NCBI RefSeq assembly: GCF_900044055.2
Contig: NZ_FCOX02000001.1
Location: 401,405-465,404 of the forward strand
Length of the DNA: 64,000 bases
Reading direction: 5' to 3'
Origin: Caballeronia calidae
Lineage (GTDB): Bacteria; Pseudomonadota; Gammaproteobacteria; Burkholderiales; Burkholderiaceae
Shown one piece after another: positions 36,507 to 46,225 of this stretch. The translations under genes and the position numbers were made by a program. Under the pieces are notes generated by a model. That model did no database searches. It worked only from the letters and a program-made list of their open reading frames with translations, and was not told the DNA's origin. The first letter of the stretch is position 1; the number at the start of each line of letters is the position of its first letter.

Positions 36507-37517
36507 ATGTTCCGATTCGTTTTGCGGCGCATAGGAATGGTGATACCGACGTTCATCGGCATTACGATTCTCGCGTTCGCGCTCATCCACCTGATCCCTG
36601 GCGATCCCATCGAAGTGATGATGGGCGAGCGCGGCGTGGACCCGGCGATGCACGCCGAAGCCATGAAGCGCCTGGGCCTCGACCAGCCGCTTCCGCTGCA
36701 ATATCTCACTTACGTCGGGCACGCGCTGAAGGGCGATCTCGGCACCTCGATCATCACGAACACGAGCGTGATGGGCGAGTTCCTCGCGCGCTTTCCCGCG
36801 ACCGTCGAGCTCTCCATCTGCGCGATGATCTTCGCGCTCGCCGTCGGCTTGCCCGCGGGCGTCGCCGCTGCGTTGCGACGCGGCACCGTCGTCGATCACG
36901 GCGTGATGGGCACCGCGCTCACCGGCTATTCGATGCCGATTTTCTGGTGGGGCTTGATCCTCATCATGTTCTTCTCGGCGAAGCTCGGCTGGACGCCGGT
37001 GTCGGGCCGCATCGCGGTGGAATACGACATTCCGCACGTCACCGGCTTCATGCTGATCGATTCGCTCTTTTCCACCGACGAAGGCGCGTTCAGGTCGGCG
37101 CTGTCGCATCTCATTCTGCCGACCATCGTGCTCGGCACGATCCCGCTCGCGGTCGTCGCGCGCATGACGCGTTCGTCGATGCTCGAAGTGCTGCGTGAGG
37201 ACTACATCCGCACGGCACGCGCGAAAGGTCTCGCGCCGCTGCGCGTGGTCGTCGTGCATGCGCTGCGCAACGCGCTGATTCCCGTGGTGACCGTGATCGG
37301 TCTGCAAGTCGGCACGCTGCTCGCGGGCGCCGTGCTGACCGAGACGCTGTTCTCGTGGCCGGGCGTCGGCAAGTGGCTCATCGATGCAATTTCGCGTCGC
37401 GACTATCCGGTCGTGCAAGGCGGCATTCTGATGATCGCGACGCTCGTGATCGTCGTGAATCTGGTCGTCGATCTGTTGTACGGCGTGTTGAATCCGCGCA
37501 TTCGCCATACGAGGTAA
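36507..37517 (+). CDS. dppB: Dipeptide ABC transporter permease DppB
   Basis: An inner-membrane permease, 336 residues. It has the family N-terminus (RFVLRRIGMVIPTFIGITIL, then AFALIHLIPGDPIEVMMGER) and the C-terminal EAA loop (REDYIRTARAKGLAPLRVVV) that docks the ATPase subunits. dppC follows after 9 bp. Confidence 0.96.
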   Translation: MFRFVLRRIGMVIPTFIGITILAFALIHLIPGDPIEVMMGERGVDPAMHAEAMKRLGLDQPLPLQYLTYVGHALKGDLGTSIITNTSVMGEFLARFPATVELSICAMIFALAVGLPAGVAAALRRGTVVDHGVMGTALTGYSMPIFWWGLILIMFFSAKLGWTPVSGRIAVEYDIPHVTGFMLIDSLFSTDEGAFRSALSHLILPTIVLGTIPLAVVARMTRSSMLEVLREDYIRTARAKGLAPLRVVVVHALRNALIPVVTVIGLQVGTLLAGAVLTETLFSWPGVGKWLIDAISRRDYPVVQGGILMIATLVIVVNLVVDLLYGVLNPRIRHTR

Positions 37518-37526
37518 CTGGAAGAT

Positions 37527-38444
37527 ATGGCTGACGTTCAAAACAATCTCCCGCCCGGCGCGCTGACGCCGCCTTCCGGCCGCATGGTCGCGGCGCGCGA
37601 ATTCTGGGCAAACTTCTCGCGCAATCGCGGCGCTGTCGTCGCGGGCCTGATCGTGCTGCTGCTGATTCTGGTCGCGCTGACCGCGCCGCTGATCGCGCCG
37701 CATAGTCCGATCGAGCAATATCGCGATCACGTGAAGATTCCGCCCGCGTGGCTCGAAGGCGGCAATCGCATGTTCCTGCTCGGCACCGATGAAGCCGGCC
37801 GCGACATTCTCTCGCGCCTGATGTACGGCGCGCGGCTGTCGTTCTGGATCGGCTTCGTGTCGGTGGTGCTCGCGCTGATTCCGGGCGTCGTGCTCGGTCT
37901 CATGGCCGCGTTCTTCCACTGGCTCGACACGCCGATCATGCGCGTGATGGACGTGCTGCTCGCGCTGCCGTCGCTGCTGCTCGCGGTCGCCGTCGTCGCG
38001 ATCATCGGGCCGGGGCTGGTCAACACGATGCTCGCCATCGCGATCGTCGCGCTGCCGGGTTATGTGCGTCTCACGCGCGCGTCGGCGCTCGGCGAGCTGC
38101 AGAAGGAATACGTGACGGCATCGCGCGTCGCGGGCGCGGGCACGGTGCGGCTCATGTTCTCGCAAGTGCTGCCGAACTGCGCAGCGCCGCTCATCGTGCA
38201 GGCGACGCTCGGCTTTTCCTCCGCGATTCTCGATGCCGCCGCGCTCGGCTTCCTCGGCCTCGGCGTGCAACCGCCGGCGGCGGAGTGGGGCGCGATGCTC
38301 GCATCGGCGCGCGATTACATCGAAAGCGCGTGGTGGATCGTGACGATGCCGGGCCTGTCGATCCTGATCTCGGTGCTCGTCATCAACCTCCTCGGCGACG
38401 GGCTGCGCGATGCGCTCGATCCGAAACTCAAGCGGATGGGCTGA
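37527..38444 (+). CDS. dppC: Dipeptide ABC transporter permease DppC
   Basis: The partner permease, 305 residues. Motifs: [40 protein letters not shown] and the EAA loop [20 protein letters not shown]. It forms the membrane channel with DppB. dppD starts one base after its stop codon region (38446). Confidence 0.96.
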   Translation: MADVQNNLPPGALTPPSGRMVAAREFWANFSRNRGAVVAGLIVLLLILVALTAPLIAPHSPIEQYRDHVKIPPAWLEGGNRMFLLGTDEAGRDILSRLMYGARLSFWIGFVSVVLALIPGVVLGLMAAFFHWLDTPIMRVMDVLLALPSLLLAVAVVAIIGPGLVNTMLAIAIVALPGYVRLTRASALGELQKEYVTASRVAGAGTVRLMFSQVLPNCAAPLIVQATLGFSSAILDAAALGFLGLGVQPPAAEWGAMLASARDYIESAWWIVTMPGLSILISVLVINLLGDGLRDALDPKLKRMG

Positions 38445-38445
38445 T

Positions 38446-39438
38446 ATGAACGACCTTCTGACTATCCGAAATTTGCAGGTGACGTTCGGCGGCACGCAGG
38501 CCGTCGATCGCATCGATCTTTCCGTTGCGCCGGGCGAAGTGGTCGGCGTCGTCGGTGAATCCGGCTCGGGCAAGAGCGTCACGATGATGGCGCTGATGGG
38601 CCTCATCGACGCCCCCGGCAAAGTGACCGCCGATCAGATCACGTTCGACGGCAAGGACTTGCTGAAGGCATCGGCGCGAGCGCGTCGCAGGATCATCGGC
38701 AAGGACATCGCGATGGTGTTTCAGGACGCGCTGACGAGCCTGAATCCGAGCTATACCGTCGGCTATCAGATCAAGGAAGTGCTGAAGCTGCACGAGGGTT
38801 TGCGCGGCGATGCGCTCAACAGGCGCGCGCTCGAGCTGCTCGATCAGGTCGGCATTCCGGATGCGAAGAGCCGCATCAACGCGTTTCCGCATCAGATGTC
38901 GGGCGGCATGAACCAGCGCGTGATGATCGCGATGGCCGTCGCGTGCAATCCGAAGCTGTTGATCGCCGACGAGCCGACCACCGCGCTCGACGTGACCATT
39001 CAGGCGCAGATCATGGAGCTGCTCGTGAAGCTGCAGAAGGAACGCGGCATGGCGCTCGTGCTGATCTCGCACGATCTGGCCGTGGTCTCCGAAGTGGCGC
39101 AGCGCGTCGCGGTGATGTACGCGGGCGAGATCATCGAAACGAATCACGTGCCGACGATTTTCAGCGAGCCGCATCATCCGTACACGGAAGCGCTGCTCGC
39201 CGCGATTCCCGAGCATTCGCGCGGCGCGGAACGTCTCGCCGCGCTGCCGGGCATGGTGCCGGGCAAGGATGACCGGCCGAGCGGATGCCTGTTCGCGCCG
39301 CGCTGCAAGTATGTCGTCGACGATTGCTGGAAGGGCCGGCCGAGTCTGTTCCAGCTCGACAAGAACGATCCGGCCGTGCGCGCGCGATGCATCAAGCCGT
39401 TGAACATCGATGTGGTGGTGGAAGGGGGCGCGCGATGA
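38446..39438 (+). CDS. dppD: Dipeptide ABC transporter ATPase DppD
   Basis: An ABC ATPase, 330 residues. Walker [11 protein letters not shown], signature [16 protein letters not shown] and Walker [15 protein letters not shown] are intact. The oligopeptide-transporter C-terminal domain ([16 protein letters not shown]) carries cysteines. The ATG at 38446 is chosen over an earlier frame start inside dppC. The stop overlaps dppF (ATGA). Confidence 0.96.
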   Translation: MNDLLTIRNLQVTFGGTQAVDRIDLSVAPGEVVGVVGESGSGKSVTMMALMGLIDAPGKVTADQITFDGKDLLKASARARRRIIGKDIAMVFQDALTSLNPSYTVGYQIKEVLKLHEGLRGDALNRRALELLDQVGIPDAKSRINAFPHQMSGGMNQRVMIAMAVACNPKLLIADEPTTALDVTIQAQIMELLVKLQKERGMALVLISHDLAVVSEVAQRVAVMYAGEIIETNHVPTIFSEPHHPYTEALLAAIPEHSRGAERLAALPGMVPGKDDRPSGCLFAPRCKYVVDDCWKGRPSLFQLDKNDPAVRARCIKPLNIDVVVEGGAR

Positions 39439-40439
39439 ACGCCGTACCGAAGGAAATGAATCAGGACATCGTGCTCGCCGCGGACCAGCTCACGAAGCAT
39501 TACGACGTGAAGCGCAGCGCGTTCAAGCACGGCACGGTGAAGGCGTTGAACGGCGTGTCGTTCGAATTGAAGCGCGGGCGCACGCTTGCGGTCGTCGGCG
39601 AATCGGGCTGCGGCAAGTCCACGCTCGCGCGCCAGTTGACGATGATCGAAACGCCGACGTCGGGCCGCTTGCTGATCGAAGGCGATGACGTCGCGGGCGC
39701 GAGCAAGGCGAAGATCGCCGAGTTGCGACAGCGCGTGCAAATGGTGTTTCAGAATCCGTTTGCGTCGCTGAATCCGCGCAAGACCGTCGAGCAGACGTTG
39801 GGCGAGCCGCTCGCGATCAACACGAAGCTCAGCGCCAGCGAACGCGCCGAACGCATCGCGCACATGATGCGCACGGTCGGCTTGCGGCCCGAGCATGCGT
39901 CGCGCTATCCGCACATGTTCTCGGGTGGCCAGCGTCAGCGCGTGGCGATCGCGCGCGCGATGATTCTGGATCCGCAGATCGTCGTCGCGGATGAGCCCGT
40001 GTCGGCGCTCGATGTGTCGATCCAGGCGCAGATTCTGAATCTGTTCATGGACCTTCAGGCGCAGTTCGGCACGAGCTACGTGTTCATTTCGCACAATCTG
40101 TCGGTGGTGGAGCATATCGCCGACGACGTGATGGTGATGTACTTCGGCGGCATCGCCGAACTGGGCGACAAGAAGACGATCTTCGCGAAGCCGCGTCATC
40201 CGTACACGCGCTCGCTGATGTCCGCGACGCCTGCGATCTTCGAGGAAGACCGGCGCATCAAGATCAAGCTGCAGGGCGAGATGCCGTCGCCGCTCAATCC
40301 GCCGTCGGGCTGCACGTTCCATCAGCGTTGTCCGTATGCGATCGAGCGATGCCGCGTGGAAGAGCCGAAGCTGCGCGTGGTCGATGGACGTCAGGTGTCG
40401 TGTCATCGCGCGGAGGAAGTGGGGGACGACGAGGCCTGA
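39435..40439 (+). CDS. dppF: Dipeptide ABC transporter ATPase DppF
   Basis: The second ATPase, 334 residues. Walker [15 protein letters not shown], signature [20 protein letters not shown] and Walker [16 protein letters not shown] are present. The C-terminal cysteine motif is [16 protein letters not shown]. It is coupled to dppD by ATGA overlap and ends the dppABCDF operon. Confidence 0.96.
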   Translation: MNAVPKEMNQDIVLAADQLTKHYDVKRSAFKHGTVKALNGVSFELKRGRTLAVVGESGCGKSTLARQLTMIETPTSGRLLIEGDDVAGASKAKIAELRQRVQMVFQNPFASLNPRKTVEQTLGEPLAINTKLSASERAERIAHMMRTVGLRPEHASRYPHMFSGGQRQRVAIARAMILDPQIVVADEPVSALDVSIQAQILNLFMDLQAQFGTSYVFISHNLSVVEHIADDVMVMYFGGIAELGDKKTIFAKPRHPYTRSLMSATPAIFEEDRRIKIKLQGEMPSPLNPPSGCTFHQRCPYAIERCRVEEPKLRVVDGRQVSCHRAEEVGDDEA

Positions 40440-40484
40440 AATCCCGGCCGGAGCGTGCACGGCGCGTCATGCGAATGTTTTAAG

Positions 40485-41576
40485 ATGTCGGTCGTGCCGG
40501 ATTCACTCGTCAAGCCGCGCTTTCTGCGCGCGGCGTTCGCCCAAGCGACAGCCCTCGTGCTGTCGTTCGTGCTGTTTACGGGCGGCGTGATTGTTTCGCC
40601 GGCGAGTTTTGCCGTGATCGGATCGCGCACGCCGCAGGCCGCGGGCGATGCCGGCTCCGCCGCCGCGCCCGCCAATCCGGCGACCGCGCCGCGCGCGGAT
40701 CGCTCGGACGGCACGACCGCGAGCGGTCCGGTACGTGCGCAGCCGCCGCGCATGCCGTTCTATGTCGCGACGAAGGGCGCGACGACTCTCTACGTGCTCG
40801 GCACGCTCCATGTGGGATTCGCGAGCGACTATCCGCCCGAGCAGCCGTTTCGCAAACCGATACTCGCGGCGCTCGAAGCGTCGCCGACACTGGCGCTGGA
40901 AATCTCCCCCGACGAACTGCTGCTGTCACAGGACGACGTGAATCGTTACGGCATGTGCCGCAGCGAGTGTCTGATCGACTATCTTCCGGACTCGATGTGG
41001 AAGAAGGTCGAGGCGCGCATGCGCGGCAATCAGGCGGCGCTGAAGGAGTTGCGGCACACGCGGCCGTGGCTCGCGTCGATGCTGATCGAAACGTATGACA
41101 CGTTGAAGGCCGGGTTTCAGAGCGAGTATGGGACGGAGGCGCAGTTGCAGAACGTGTATCTGCGGGTGAGGGGGAAGATCGTCGGGCTGGAGACGTTGAA
41201 TGAGCAGATTTCGACTTTCACGCGGCTCACGTCGGCGCAGCAAAGGGAGATGCTCGCGCAGGATCTGGTGCAGACGCCCGCGGAGAATATCGCGGATGTG
41301 AAGGAGCTGCATCGGTTGTGGCGGATCGGCGATGCGGATGCCTTGAAGGCCTGGGACGATGCGAAGTCGAGCAAGCTGGCGAGGAACAAGGCGCTGGCGG
41401 ATCAGGTGGATAATCGCGTGGTTTATCAGCGAAATCAGCGGTTTGTTAACCGGATGGTGGCGCTGGCCGCGCCGGATAGGCCGGTGTTCGTGGCTATCGG
41501 AGCGTTGCATCTCGGCGGGCCCAGGGGGGTGCTCGAATTGTTGAGGAAGCGGGGGTTTGTGGTGGTGGGGTGGTGA
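40485..41576 (+). CDS. TraB/GumN family protein
   Basis: A 363-residue protein with an N-terminal signal-anchor (about residues 15-45) and a Pro/Ala/Ser-rich linker. The TraB/GumN core follows, with YVLGTLHVGF near the start and VAIGALHLGGPRGVLELLRK at the end. The family is Tiki-related and possibly metalloprotease-like. A GTG at 40455 is an alternative start. The 3' half shows less GC-biased codon choice than the 5' half. Confidence 0.82.
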   Translation: MSVVPDSLVKPRFLRAAFAQATALVLSFVLFTGGVIVSPASFAVIGSRTPQAAGDAGSAAAPANPATAPRADRSDGTTASGPVRAQPPRMPFYVATKGATTLYVLGTLHVGFASDYPPEQPFRKPILAALEASPTLALEISPDELLLSQDDVNRYGMCRSECLIDYLPDSMWKKVEARMRGNQAALKELRHTRPWLASMLIETYDTLKAGFQSEYGTEAQLQNVYLRVRGKIVGLETLNEQISTFTRLTSAQQREMLAQDLVQTPAENIADVKELHRLWRIGDADALKAWDDAKSSKLARNKALADQVDNRVVYQRNQRFVNRMVALAAPDRPVFVAIGALHLGGPRGVLELLRKRGFVVVGW

Positions 41577-41701
41577 GGCATCCGGCCGTTCTTCGGACGC
41601 GCCGATGAGATATGTTATCGGCCGAGCGCGACACCCGTCTCGTCTGTCGTATCACCTTTGAACTGGCAGGGCACATTGCCCAATGCCGCCTCTCTGACAT
41701 C

Positions 41702-42709
41702 ATGAAGCGGTTTTCACGGACTCTCAATATTTCACTTTCGGTTGTTGCGATAGCTTCGGCTTTATCGCTGACAACGCCGCTGGTGCGCGCCAAGGATCCT
41801 TCGCGCGCCCTCGCCAAACCGACAGCAGTTCGTTTGCCGTCTGTGGGCACACAGGTCAAGATCGAAACTTTTTCGGACCAGGATGCCGACGCGATTGCAC
41901 GCGTCGGCTTTGAGTTCGTGCGCTTCGGCGTATGGACGGATCGTCTGGGCGATGCGGCGTATGTACGTCGCGTCGCAAGGGCTTTTTCGATTGCGGATGG
42001 CGCTCGACTTCCCGTGTTGCTGACGGTCCGCTCGACGGTTCCGCTAGGTGCCGAGGGCGAAGCTCGGCCGGCACAGATGGAGGTGGCCGGCCGGCAATTC
42101 GGCGCACAAATAAACGCACTGACACAAAAGTACGGCAAACAGCTTATCGGCATCGAATTGTGGAACGAGCCGGACATGAGTCGTTACTGGCCAACGGGCC
42201 AACCGGCCGAGACATTTCCGCCGTTCGTGCGGGGTTTGTGCGCGCAGATCGATGCGTCGCGGGTACCGGTTTATGGTTTTGGCTTTGCACGCGCGCCGGT
42301 CGGGCGCAATGACGCGAGCAGGTTGCTGCAGTCGGCGCTCTCCGAGGCGCCGAAGTGCATCCACGCCGTCTCGTATCACGCATATGGAATGACGCCGGCG
42401 CAGGTCGGCGACGCGGCACGCGAAGTGCGTTCGCACTATGGTTTGCCGACGATGATCACCGAATGGGGCGTGCCTTCTCAAGGCTCGTCAACGAGCAGTC
42501 TTGCGAATCAGGCGCATAGATTCGGCACATTCGTCGCGTTGGTCGATACGCTTGATGTCTCGCTCGTCTCGATCTACGAGTGGAAAGACACGGAGCGCGC
42601 CGCGAGCGCCCGTGAGCGCAGTTTCGGTCTCGTCGACGCGAATGGTGCGGCGAAACCTGCGCTCGGTTCGGTAACGGCCTACTTTAGCCGGCGACCGGGA
42701 GCACGTTGA
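41702..42709 (+). CDS. Secreted clan-A-like glycoside hydrolase
   Basis: A 335-residue protein with a signal peptide (about 1-30, ending VRA) and a TIM-barrel hydrolase pattern: GFEFVRFGVW, GIELWNEPDMSRYW (acid/base Glu in NEP) and TMITEWGVPS (nucleophile Glu). It is closest to GH5/GH39-type enzymes by motif. Its 3' end overlaps the convergent polymerase gene by 31 bp. It may trim or release the polymer made by the neighbouring operon (inference). Confidence 0.8.
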   Translation: MKRFSRTLNISLSVVAIASALSLTTPLVRAKDPSRALAKPTAVRLPSVGTQVKIETFSDQDADAIARVGFEFVRFGVWTDRLGDAAYVRRVARAFSIADGARLPVLLTVRSTVPLGAEGEARPAQMEVAGRQFGAQINALTQKYGKQLIGIELWNEPDMSRYWPTGQPAETFPPFVRGLCAQIDASRVPVYGFGFARAPVGRNDASRLLQSALSEAPKCIHAVSYHAYGMTPAQVGDAAREVRSHYGLPTMITEWGVPSQGSSTSSLANQAHRFGTFVALVDTLDVSLVSIYEWKDTERAASARERSFGLVDANGAAKPALGSVTAYFSRRPGAR

Positions 42710-43752
42710 TCGACGGCATCTCCGGCGCGCTCAGCCTGGAAGCTGGTGGCGAATAGCACCATGCAGAAGATCGATACGCTGGATAAATGCCGCACGTAAC
42801 TGCCGAGATCAGGTTCGAACAGCATCGACACCATGATGTGGCCCATCACCAGGCACGAGAGCACATGAGCGCCCGGCGCAACTTCGGCAGCAGGGCGCAG
42901 CGGCCGAGTGGCGCGCCATGCGGCCATCACGAACATCTGCATCGCAAGACCGCGTGGATCGGGCGAAAACAGAATCGGCAAATGCAAGCGAACGGTCGCG
43001 TATACATAGTCGACACAAAACGCAGTGAACGAGTCAGGTGGCAGCAAGTTATAAAAGCTGGTCCGCGCGCCGTAAGGCGACTGGTACACGAGATAGTCAA
43101 CCGCCATGTCGCGCGGATTCAGTAACGCGGTATATGCGCCGGAGGGCAGCAGGAACAGCACGAGCAGTACGGTGGCGACCAGAACGATGCGCGTCCCGCG
43201 CCCGGCACGGCGATAACACCAGACGCCAGCGCCGGAAGCGACAATCAAAAGGAAGTATCGCCGCACCAGTAGCGCATAGGTGGCGTAGGCTGCGAGCGCA
43301 ACCACAATGGTAAATCCCCCGCGCCCGCGACGGAGTGTGCACACGATCAACAATGCCATCGCGACGACGAGCGTGTCTTTCGATGCGACGAACAGATTGA
43401 AAAAGACACAAGGTGCGCCAAACAGCAGCGCCATGCTCAATGCGCCGGCGTGCTTCACGCGGCTGAACAGAGCCCAGATGAACCACACTCCGATCGCCAT
43501 CACGAAAAGACCGAGTAGCGTCGGACCGAACATGGCGTAGAACTTGCCGACTGCATCGAATGAAGAGCCGTCGTAGGTGCTCGCACCGTCCATCTGCGCC
43601 TGAATCTTGTCCGCATCGCGATACAGGAATTCGGGGAGCAAGGACTTTCCGGCCAAGAACAGACCGATATAGCCGCACGACGATATCCCGGCGAGCCAGG
43701 CGATCAGGCCTTGGCTCAGTCGCGGACCGGTGACCATCAGCCGCTTAAACAT
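42679..43752 (-). CDS. Putative polysaccharide polymerase (Wzy-like)
   Basis: A 357-residue polytopic membrane protein with about ten hydrophobic segments (SCGYIGLFLAGKSLLPEFLY; GPTLLGLFVMAIGVWFIWAL; LVLFLLPSGAYTALL). No enzymatic motif is visible, as is common for Wzy proteins, which are recognised by topology and position. It is the last gene of the EPS operon and overlaps the flippase gene by 8 bp. The start at MFKRLM (43752) is preferred over 43800. Confidence 0.65.
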   Translation of the reverse strand: MFKRLMVTGPRLSQGLIAWLAGISSCGYIGLFLAGKSLLPEFLYRDADKIQAQMDGASTYDGSSFDAVGKFYAMFGPTLLGLFVMAIGVWFIWALFSRVKHAGALSMALLFGAPCVFFNLFVASKDTLVVAMALLIVCTLRRGRGGFTIVVALAAYATYALLVRRYFLLIVASGAGVWCYRRAGRGTRIVLVATVLLVLFLLPSGAYTALLNPRDMAVDYLVYQSPYGARTSFYNLLPPDSFTAFCVDYVYATVRLHLPILFSPDPRGLAMQMFVMAAWRATRPLRPAAEVAPGAHVLSCLVMGHIMVSMLFEPDLGSYVRHLSSVSIFCMVLFATSFQAERAGDAVDQRAPGRRLK

Positions 43753-44995
43753 CGTCGCGTGCTCCGGCCCGTTGTCCGCCGAGCGCCCAGGAAAGCGCAA
43801 GCAGTACCGAGATACTGGCCAGCAGATGCGCGAATGCGACCCGCGTTGCCCCGTGATCGGAAATGAGCCAGAGCGAAAGCGGTAGTGCGACAGCAGCGGC
43901 GCTGCACATGCCGGTCACGATGCGGGTTCGCGCACGGCGGGCCACCGATGCAGACCAAAGGAGATCACCGACGGAGCGGAGCAGAAACGAGACAAGCAGA
44001 ATCAGAAGTGTCGCGAGTGCCGCGGGAGTCATCCGCTCTTTCGCAAGCCAGAAGAGAAGCGGCGACGTCGCCGCGATTCCCGCCGCCACGGCAACGCTCA
44101 CGCCGACCGTGCTCCGAAGCGACTTGCCGAACGCGTCACGCCAGTCGACATCCGAGCCGCTGGCCGCGCGCGCGAGTCGCGGTCCGGCGATCACGCCGAC
44201 AGTCGCATAGGCGATCGTCTGAGCGGCGTTCGCGAGCGACCACACGAAGACATAATGCCCGACCTCCGCAGCGGAAAGCCACGCGGACGCAATGAAGCGC
44301 TCCGCATACTGCAGTCCGGCAAGCAGGATTCCGCCGATGTAGAAGTGCAGGCCGGCCAACCAGGTGGTGCGCAATGTCGATGCGGAATCCTTCTTCGGTA
44401 TGGTGATGCCAGGGCCGCGCGAGACGGTTTGCGTCAGCAGTGCCCATGCCCAGACGATCACACCGACGTTTGTGAGGATCCAAAGGACGAAGATCATGCG
44501 AACGTCGCCGAACACGTGGGCTAACAGGCCGACGATCGCGATGGCCGACCATCCGCCCGTTCTCAGGAACAGCATCGTCGAACCTTCGCGAGGCCGGTGA
44601 ATCGAGAAGACGTACGTGTTGGCTTCCAGTGCATAGTGTTCGCTTGCGGCGACGAGGAGCACCAGACACAACGACTCCAGGTCTGCTGAGGCGCCCGGGA
44701 GCAAGCCGCAAAGGGACGCAGTGACAAGTCCCAATCCTGCAATCGCATAGAAAGCCGCATAAATGCCGCGCAGTACGCGCGCCGACTCAATCGCGGCATC
44801 GCGAGCCGCGCCGCTCAGTTGGCGGTTCACTTCGGCGCTGAAGCCGAGTCCGCACAGTTTCGACGCGATAACCGAGACTGCAACCGCCAGCCCGTACTCG
44901 CCAATCGCCGCGAAACCCAGCACACGGGCGATCGCGATGGTGAGCCCGAACTTGGCAGCGAGTGACATCGAACGTAAGAAGAGACGCAGTAGCAT
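43745..44995 (-). CDS. Oligosaccharide flippase (Wzx-like)
   Basis: A 416-residue membrane protein with about twelve hydrophobic segments. The N-terminal pattern FLRSMSLAAKFGLTIAIARV LGFAAIGEYGL is typical of polysaccharide flippases of the MOP superfamily. It would move lipid-linked repeat units across the inner membrane to the Wzy polymerase encoded next. Confidence 0.82.
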   Translation of the reverse strand: MLLRLFLRSMSLAAKFGLTIAIARVLGFAAIGEYGLAVAVSVIASKLCGLGFSAEVNRQLSGAARDAAIESARVLRGIYAAFYAIAGLGLVTASLCGLLPGASADLESLCLVLLVAASEHYALEANTYVFSIHRPREGSTMLFLRTGGWSAIAIVGLLAHVFGDVRMIFVLWILTNVGVIVWAWALLTQTVSRGPGITIPKKDSASTLRTTWLAGLHFYIGGILLAGLQYAERFIASAWLSAAEVGHYVFVWSLANAAQTIAYATVGVIAGPRLARAASGSDVDWRDAFGKSLRSTVGVSVAVAAGIAATSPLLFWLAKERMTPAALATLLILLVSFLLRSVGDLLWSASVARRARTRIVTGMCSAAAVALPLSLWLISDHGATRVAFAHLLASISVLLALSWALGGQRAGARDDV

Positions 44996-45007
44996 GGTCG
45001 CCTGCCC

Positions 45008-46225
45008 TCAGGCGTCCAGAAGCTGCGGTCGTTCGTGATGGGACTCGTCCCGCCTCGCTTCCATACCGGCGGCACAGCGCAGTGTTTCTATGAGCGACGC
45101 GCGTTGCGCCGAGATGCGCACCAGCGCGCCTTCCGTTGCGTCCCAGAACGACGGAAGTGCTTGCGGGGCGAACAGGTGTTGTGCAACTGCCGTGGCATTG
45201 AAGTCGGCAGCATTCGCGACCCAACCCGGAATGCCGAGATCGTCGTATGCGCCGAACCCCTTGCGTTCGTAACTGAGATGAAACGCCGGTACGCCGTGAA
45301 GTAGCGATTCGAGTGCGCCGTGCAGACGGACCGACACAACGGCGTCCGGGGTGTCGTGCTGAAGCAGATGACGCAAGCTCGGCAACTCTCCAGATACACC
45401 CAGGCGCCGGTAGTACGCGGCATCGTCATTGCCGCGACCGGTGCTCTGTACCGCGAAGCTCAGTCTGCATTGGCCTTGCAGCAACGCGATGATCTCGCGC
45501 GTCGAGTGCGCATAGCGTTCGCGTTGCGCACGGCTCCAGCTCGGTGCCTCACGAAGCACCAGCGCGACATGTTTCACGTGATCCCCGCGCGATGCCGCAC
45601 GCGCCAACACCTCTTCCCGCGCACGCGCGAATTCGAGCACCGCCATATCAGGCATGCGCAACACATTGGCATTGCCGCGAAGGAACGTCTTTGAGCGATC
45701 ATCGCGCACGCATACCGCGCTGAAAGCGGAAAGCGCGTCCCGCAAACGCGTCGCGGCATAGTCCGATAGTGTCGATGTGCATGCCATCGCCGGTCCGATG
45801 CTTTGCGGCAGATAGACCGTCGGCTTGTTCGCGGCGCGCGCTGCGTCGGCTTGTGCGACATGACCGAGTGCGAGCTTGATTGCCTCGACTCCGTCGCGCG
45901 CGCGCAGATAACCGCCACCTACGCCGACAATCAGATCAGCTTGCGTCAGGCGTTCGCGCAGCGTCTTGAGCGCGGGCGTTGCAAGGCCGCAGGCGGTGCC
46001 AGCGGCGGCCGTGACGCGCGCGAGTCCGCTCGCGGCGATGACAGGAGCGGGCAGCACGTCGGCGTATTCTGGGAACGAGGCGGGATCCGCAGCGACGACG
46101 GCAAGTCGGATCCGCGGACCGAAGGCTTCCCGCAGGAGCGCTGCGGACAGGTCGACGAGCAATCCATCGCCCGAATTGCGGCGACTGTAGGCGTGCAGAA
46201 GCACGATGTTCTGAATCGGTTTCAT
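45008..46225 (-). CDS. Polysaccharide pyruvyl transferase family protein
   Basis: A 405-residue cytosolic protein. The start VLLHAYSRRNSGDGLLVDL is the NxGDxxxxD-type motif of the family. VGVGGGYLRARDG, VYLPQSIGPAM and SVRLHGALESLLHGVPAFHL are the other conserved segments. It would add ketal-pyruvate to a sugar of the repeat unit. The glycosyltransferase stop overlaps its start (ATGA). Confidence 0.87.
   Translation of the reverse strand: MKPIQNIVLLHAYSRRNSGDGLLVDLSAALLREAFGPRIRLAVVAADPASFPEYADVLPAPVIAASGLARVTAAAGTACGLATPALKTLRERLTQADLIVGVGGGYLRARDGVEAIKLALGHVAQADAARAANKPTVYLPQSIGPAMACTSTLSDYAATRLRDALSAFSAVCVRDDRSKTFLRGNANVLRMPDMAVLEFARAREEVLARAASRGDHVKHVALVLREAPSWSRAQRERYAHSTREIIALLQGQCRLSFAVQSTGRGNDDAAYYRRLGVSGELPSLRHLLQHDTPDAVVSVRLHGALESLLHGVPAFHLSYERKGFGAYDDLGIPGWVANAADFNATAVAQHLFAPQALPSFWDATEGALVRISAQRASLIETLRCAAGMEARRDESHHERPQLLDA

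Noticed and set aside
36417..38621. A 734-codon open frame antisense to dppB-dppC
   Set aside because: It is Arg/His/Asp-rich shadow coding opposite two unmistakable permease genes.
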